This document shows positions 5,816-8,744 of a DNA stretch of 8,744 nt, piece after piece (the first letter of the stretch is position 1; every line of letters starts with the position of its first letter). The notes under the pieces were generated by a model. The model did no database searches and had not been told where the DNA came from. It worked only from the letters and a program-made list of their open reading frames with translations. The position numbers and the translations under genes were made by a program. The stretch comes from Actinomycetota bacterium (GTDB lineage: Bacteria > Actinomycetota > UBA4738 > HRBIN12): assembly GCA_005885325.1 (NCBI GenBank), contig VAYX01000154.1, forward strand, positions 1-8,744, read 5' to 3'.

Positions 5816-6682
5816 ATGCCACCCAGAGCCATGTGGAAAGGGGCCATCTCCTTCGGCCTGGTGACCATCCCGGTCGCGGTGTTCCCCGCGACCGAGGAGA
5901 AGTCGCTGAAGTTCAACCAGCTCCACGACGAGGACAGCGGCCGGATCCGCTACAAGCGAGTGTGCGAGATCGACGGCCAGGAGGTCTCGTTCGAGCACAT
6001 CGCCAAGGGGTTCGAGTACGAGAAGGGCCACTACGTCGTGCTCACCGACGATGACCTGGAGAAGGTGCCCCTCGAGTCCAGCCGGTCCATCGACATCCAG
6101 CAGTTCGTGGAGCTCGAGGAGATCGACCCCATCCTGTACAAGAAGTCCTACTACCTGGTTCCCGACGAGACGGGCGCGAAGGCCTACGCGCTCCTCCGCA
6201 CGGCCCTGTCCGAGGAGAGCAAGGTCGGCATCGCCAAGGTCTCGTTCCGGGACAAGGAGCACCTGGCCGCGCTGCGGTTCGACGGCGACGTGTTCGTCCT
6301 CGAAACCATGTACTGGCCCGACGAGATCCGGGCCGCCGAGTTCGAGACGGTCCACACCGGCGCCAAGGTTCGGCCACAGGAGGTCGAGATGGCCAAGGCC
6401 CTCATCGACAACCTGACCGAGCCGTGGAACCCGGCCGCGTACAAGGACGAGTACCGTGAGGCGCTCCTCGAGCTCGTGGAGAAGAAGATCGCCGGCGAGG
6501 AGATCGAGGTCGCGCCGGAGGCCGCACCGGCCCGGGTCGTCGACCTCATGGACGCCCTGAAGGCCTCCGTCGAGGCGGCGAAGAAGAAGACACCCGGCGC
6601 CCGCCCGAAGGCCAAGTCGGGGGCCAAGAAGACCGCGGCCAAGAAGGCCGCCGCCCCGCGGAAGAAGGCCGCCACCGGCTGA
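5816..6682 (+). CDS. ku: Bacterial NHEJ DNA-end-binding protein Ku
   Basis: A 288-residue homodimeric Ku that threads onto DNA double-strand ends, protects them and recruits LigD. The N-terminus MWKGAISFGLVTIPVAVFPAT is the family hallmark, followed by LHDEDSGRIRYKRVCEIDGQEV, GFEYEKGHYVVLTDDDLE and SIDIQQFVELEEIDPILYKKSYYLVP, then EMAKALIDNL and EYREALLELVEKKIAGEE at the end of the core (to about 235). Residues 239-251 (ARVVDLMDALKAS) match the usual LigD-interacting motif region. A Lys/Ala/Pro-rich tail (about 255-288) resembles the extended basic tails of other bacterial Ku proteins, thought to help DNA binding and sliding. The length is normal for the family. It is transcribed divergently from ligD across a 76-base gap; together the two genes make a complete minimal NHEJ system. 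Confidence 0.97.
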   Translation: MPPRAMWKGAISFGLVTIPVAVFPATEEKSLKFNQLHDEDSGRIRYKRVCEIDGQEVSFEHIAKGFEYEKGHYVVLTDDDLEKVPLESSRSIDIQQFVELEEIDPILYKKSYYLVPDETGAKAYALLRTALSEESKVGIAKVSFRDKEHLAALRFDGDVFVLETMYWPDEIRAAEFETVHTGAKVRPQEVEMAKALIDNLTEPWNPAAYKDEYREALLELVEKKIAGEEIEVAPEAAPARVVDLMDALKASVEAAKKKTPGARPKAKSGAKKTAAKKAAAPRKKAATG

Positions 6683-6743
6683 TCCCCCCTTCGTCCTCAG
6701 CTCCGTGAGCCGGGTCGTTCGACTCAGGTCACCCGTGAGGCGC

Positions 6744-6771
6744 TAAGCTCGAACGCGTCTGCTCGAGGAGG
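6744..6771 (+). promoter_or_regulatory. Possible -10 box and ribosome binding site of the PII gene
   Basis: The 98-base gap after ku holds TAAGCT (6744-6749), a TANNNT-type -10 that would start transcription near 6756, and a strong AGGAGG (6766-6771) 9 bases before the GTG at 6781. The ribosome site supports GTG as the real start. I find no good -35 (TTCGAC at 6718 is too far away) and no clear terminator for ku, only a 4-bp GCTC/GAGC hairpin at 6700-6710. Confidence 0.45.
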
Positions 6772-6780
6772 ACAACCGTC

Positions 6781-7119
6781 GTGAAACTGGTTGTGGGCAT
6801 CGTGAAGCCGTTCAAGCTCGACGAGGTGAAGGAAGCGCTGCGCGAGATCGGTGTGAACGGCCTGACCACCACCGACGTCGAGGGATTCGGCCGGCAACGG
6901 GGACACACGGAGGTCTACCGCGGCGCCGAGTACCAGGTGGACTTCGTCCCCAAGGTGAAGGTCGAGGTCCTGTGCGACGACGACCAGGTCCAGGGGATCG
7001 TGGACGCCCTCCTGAAGGCGGCCCGGACCGGCAAAATCGGCGACGGCAAGATCTGGGTGGTCCCGGCCGAGCAGGTGATCCGGATCCGAACCGGGGAGAT
7101 GGGGCCCGACGCGCTCTGA
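6781..7119 (+). CDS. glnB: Nitrogen regulatory protein PII
   Basis: A 112-residue trimeric cytosolic signal protein that reads 2-oxoglutarate and ATP/ADP and controls nitrogen-assimilation targets. It has the exact family length. It begins MKLVVGIVKPFKLDEVKEAL; the T-loop carries the YRGAEY signature with Tyr51, the residue modified by GlnD (uridylylated in enterics, adenylylated in studied actinobacteria). The second signature TGKIGDGKIWV (83-93) and the RIRTGE end supply ATP-binding Lys90, Arg101 and Arg103. It starts with GTG behind a strong ribosome site and stops one base before the glnD ATG, so the two are surely co-transcribed. No ammonium transporter gene lies upstream, although amtB-glnK-glnD is the usual actinobacterial order, so I cannot decide between glnB and glnK naming. 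Confidence 0.95.
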   Translation: MKLVVGIVKPFKLDEVKEALREIGVNGLTTTDVEGFGRQRGHTEVYRGAEYQVDFVPKVKVEVLCDDDQVQGIVDALLKAARTGKIGDGKIWVVPAEQVIRIRTGEMGPDAL

Positions 7120-7120
7120 G

Positions 7121-8744
7121 ATGGCCGACCGCTCGGCCCCCGCCGCGCGACTGCGGGACGAGCTTCGAGCCTTGGATGCCGCGTACTCGACCGGCCATCA
7201 CGGACGGTGGTCGGCGGCCCGCCGCTCCGAGCTCGTCGACACCTGCATCGTCGAGCTCTTCGAGGAGGGTTCGGCGCCCCCGCAGGTTGCCCTCGTCGCA
7301 CTTGGGGGCTACGGCCGGGGAGAGCTGGCCCCGTTCTCGGATGTGGACCTGCTCATCCTGCACGGCGGCGATCACGCCGAGGAGATCGAAGGACTCGCCG
7401 AGCGGTTGCTGTACCCGCTGTGGGACACCGGCCTGACGGTCGGCCACGGCGTACGGACGGCGGACGAATGCCTGGCTCTGGGTTCCGAACGCCTCGACGC
7501 GACGACCGCGATGCTCGATGCACGTCCGCTGGCCGGGGATGTCGCCGCCTGGGACGAGGTGAGCGGTCGCCTCCGTTCCTCGACGGGGGAGGATCCTCGG
7601 GGGTTCGCCGAACGCCTGGCGATGAGTGCCTCGGACCGGCGAGAACGGTTCGGGTCGGTGTCCTCGTTGCTCGAGCCGGACCTCAAGGAAGGGAGTGGCG
7701 GGCTCCGAGACCTGCACGCGCTGGGGTGGCTGGCCATCGTCCTCACCGGCCGGGGCGGTGTCCGCTCCCTCGAGGAACCGGGCTTCCTGCGGCAAGCCGA
7801 ACGCGAGGCCCTGGAGTCGGCGGAGGAGTTCCTGGTCCGGGTGAGGAGCGCGCTGCACCTCGAGACCGGCCGCAGGACCGACCGGCTGTTCCTGGACCAT
7901 CAGCCGGCGATCGCCCGGGCCATGGGGTTCGAGGACGAGCCCGGCCTCCCGGCGGTGGACGGGTTGATGCGAGCCGTGTTCGGGCATGCGCGCCAGGTCG
8001 AACACGTCTCCCGGTCGGTGTTCGACCGGTACCTGCGTGGCGAGTCCGATGCGCCGGCGTTCGAGGACACGCCGGCCGGGGTGTTAGGCGCCTTCGCCAC
8101 GGTGGCGGTGGAGCGAGGCGTGATGGGCGCGCCGGCCCTGGACCGGATCGAGGGGATGGGGATCGCGGACCAGGTGGAGTGGTCCGACGACGTTCGCCAG
8201 GCCTTCCTGGCGATCCTGCGGGCCGGAGGGGAGGGAACACGGTCGTTGGAGACGTTGGACCGGATAGGCGTCCTGGCCCGGTTCCTCCCCGAATGGGAAC
8301 CCGTTCGGTGCCGGCCCCAACGCGATCCGTACCACCTGAACTCGGTGGACGTTCACCTGCTCCACACCCTGGCCCAGATGTCCAGGCTTCTGGACGGCGG
8401 CGACGAGAGCGACCCGCTCGTGGCCGAGGCCGCCGCCGCGACGGAGGACCGGGATGCCCTGTTGCTCGGTGCGCTGTTGCACGACATCGGGAAGACGGGA
8501 GGGGGCAACCACGTGCCGGTCGGGGTGGAACAGGCGACCGCCGCGCTCGAGCGGATGCGCCTGCGGGCGCGGACGCGCGACCTCGCGCTGTTCCTGGTCG
8601 CTGAGCACCTGCTGCTGTCGGACACCGCGACCCGCCGCGACCTGGAGGACGACGACCTGGTGCTCGACGTCGCGGCCAGGGTCGGCGATCCCGAACGGCT
8701 GGCAGGGCTGTACCTGCTTACGGTGGCCGACGCCAAGGCCACCG
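7121..8744 (+). CDS. glnD: PII (uridylyl/adenylyl)transferase GlnD, N-terminal part (3' end outside window)
   Basis: Bifunctional enzyme that attaches a nucleotide to Tyr51 of PII and removes it again according to glutamine level. The frame stays open from ATG 7121 to the right edge: 541 codons of a protein usually about 750-900 long. The nucleotidyltransferase motif GGYGRGELAPFSDVDL (62-77, metal ligands D74 and D76) is intact, EPDLKEGSGGLRDL (185-198) is the family's KEGxGGLRDL segment, and the HD hydrolase domain carries LLHDIGKTGGGNH (H454, D455), EHLLLSDTATRRDL and TVADAKAT, which ends the visible part. The two C-terminal ACT domains that sense glutamine lie beyond the edge. It is one base downstream of the PII gene; GAG in its last bases and GGGGAGATGGGG inside the PII end are the only ribosome-site candidates, suggesting translational coupling. 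Confidence 0.95.
   Translation, partial: MADRSAPAARLRDELRALDAAYSTGHHGRWSAARRSELVDTCIVELFEEGSAPPQVALVALGGYGRGELAPFSDVDLLILHGGDHAEEIEGLAERLLYPLWDTGLTVGHGVRTADECLALGSERLDATTAMLDARPLAGDVAAWDEVSGRLRSSTGEDPRGFAERLAMSASDRRERFGSVSSLLEPDLKEGSGGLRDLHALGWLAIVLTGRGGVRSLEEPGFLRQAEREALESAEEFLVRVRSALHLETGRRTDRLFLDHQPAIARAMGFEDEPGLPAVDGLMRAVFGHARQVEHVSRSVFDRYLRGESDAPAFEDTPAGVLGAFATVAVERGVMGAPALDRIEGMGIADQVEWSDDVRQAFLAILRAGGEGTRSLETLDRIGVLARFLPEWEPVRCRPQRDPYHLNSVDVHLLHTLAQMSRLLDGGDESDPLVAEAAAATEDRDALLLGALLHDIGKTGGGNHVPVGVEQATAALERMRLRARTRDLALFLVAEHLLLSDTATRRDLEDDDLVLDVAARVGDPERLAGLYLLTVADAKAT

Noticed and set aside
6696..6740. CTCA/TGAG repeats after ku as an intrinsic terminator
   Set aside because: Stems are only 4-5 bp with no T-tract; not enough to call.
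6812..8005. Long minus-strand frame opposite the PII gene and glnD
   Set aside because: Covers two clearly conserved plus-strand genes, crosses their boundary and has Arg/Gly/Pro-biased composition with no domain.
8084..8086. Rare TTA leucine codon in glnD, possible bldA-type translational control
   Set aside because: That mechanism is known from Streptomyces; nothing here indicates that genus, and a single TTA is weak evidence.
7207..8604. Plus-strand 465-codon frame inside glnD
   Set aside because: Out-of-frame shadow of glnD; the frame from 7121 has the NTase and HD motifs and stays open to the edge.
1..8744. A mobile or defence island around LigD/Ku
   Set aside because: No integrase, transposase, att-like repeats or tRNA is visible, base composition looks even, and the neighbours are housekeeping genes; NHEJ genes are ordinary chromosomal genes in many actinobacteria.

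Overview
The window is very G+C-rich, gene-dense bacterial DNA, most likely from an Actinomycetota (actinobacterial) lineage that I cannot name further. The grounds are a DUF5319-like protein (a family I know from actinobacteria such as Mycobacterium), a mycobacterial-order LigD (POL-PE-LIG) beside Ku, a PII gene directly followed by glnD, heavy use of G/C in third codon positions, and several start regions with TANNNT-like -10 boxes. No RNA genes, insertion sequences, integrases, CRISPR arrays or long repeats are visible. It reads as chromosomal housekeeping and DNA-repair territory.

Layout: (1) 1-521, the 3' end of argH (argininosuccinate lyase). (2) 602-1144, a secreted lipoprotein of the 'secreted repeat' (Lipoprotein_15/COG4315) family. 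(3) 1170-1592 on the minus strand, an unrecognised small membrane protein, convergent with the lipoprotein and divergent from the next gene. (4) 1591-2280, a PIG-L/LmbE-family deacetylase, coupled by an ATGA overlap to (5) 2277-2795, a DUF5319-like protein with an added C-terminal zinc ribbon. (6) 2835-3194, a small DUF4190-like membrane protein preceded by a strong GC hairpin. (7) 3160-5739 on the minus strand, ligD, divergent from (8) 5816-6682, ku; together they form a complete two-component bacterial non-homologous end-joining (NHEJ) module with a palindromic shared promoter region. (9) 6781-7119, a PII nitrogen-signalling protein, and (10) 7121-8744, glnD, the PII-modifying enzyme, running off the right edge.

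Functionally, Ku binds DNA ends and recruits LigD, which supplies polymerase, 3'-end cleaning and ligation. PII and GlnD form the nitrogen-status sensor pair, here without amtB or glnA in view. I see no clearly new multi-gene system. The points most worth a second look are an apparent in-frame deletion in the LmbE-type deacetylase, the zinc-ribbon extension of the DUF5319 protein, the histone-H1-like Lys/Ala segments shared by LigD and Ku, the palindrome lying on the ku -10 box, and the 9-bp GC hairpin abutting a ribosome binding site.
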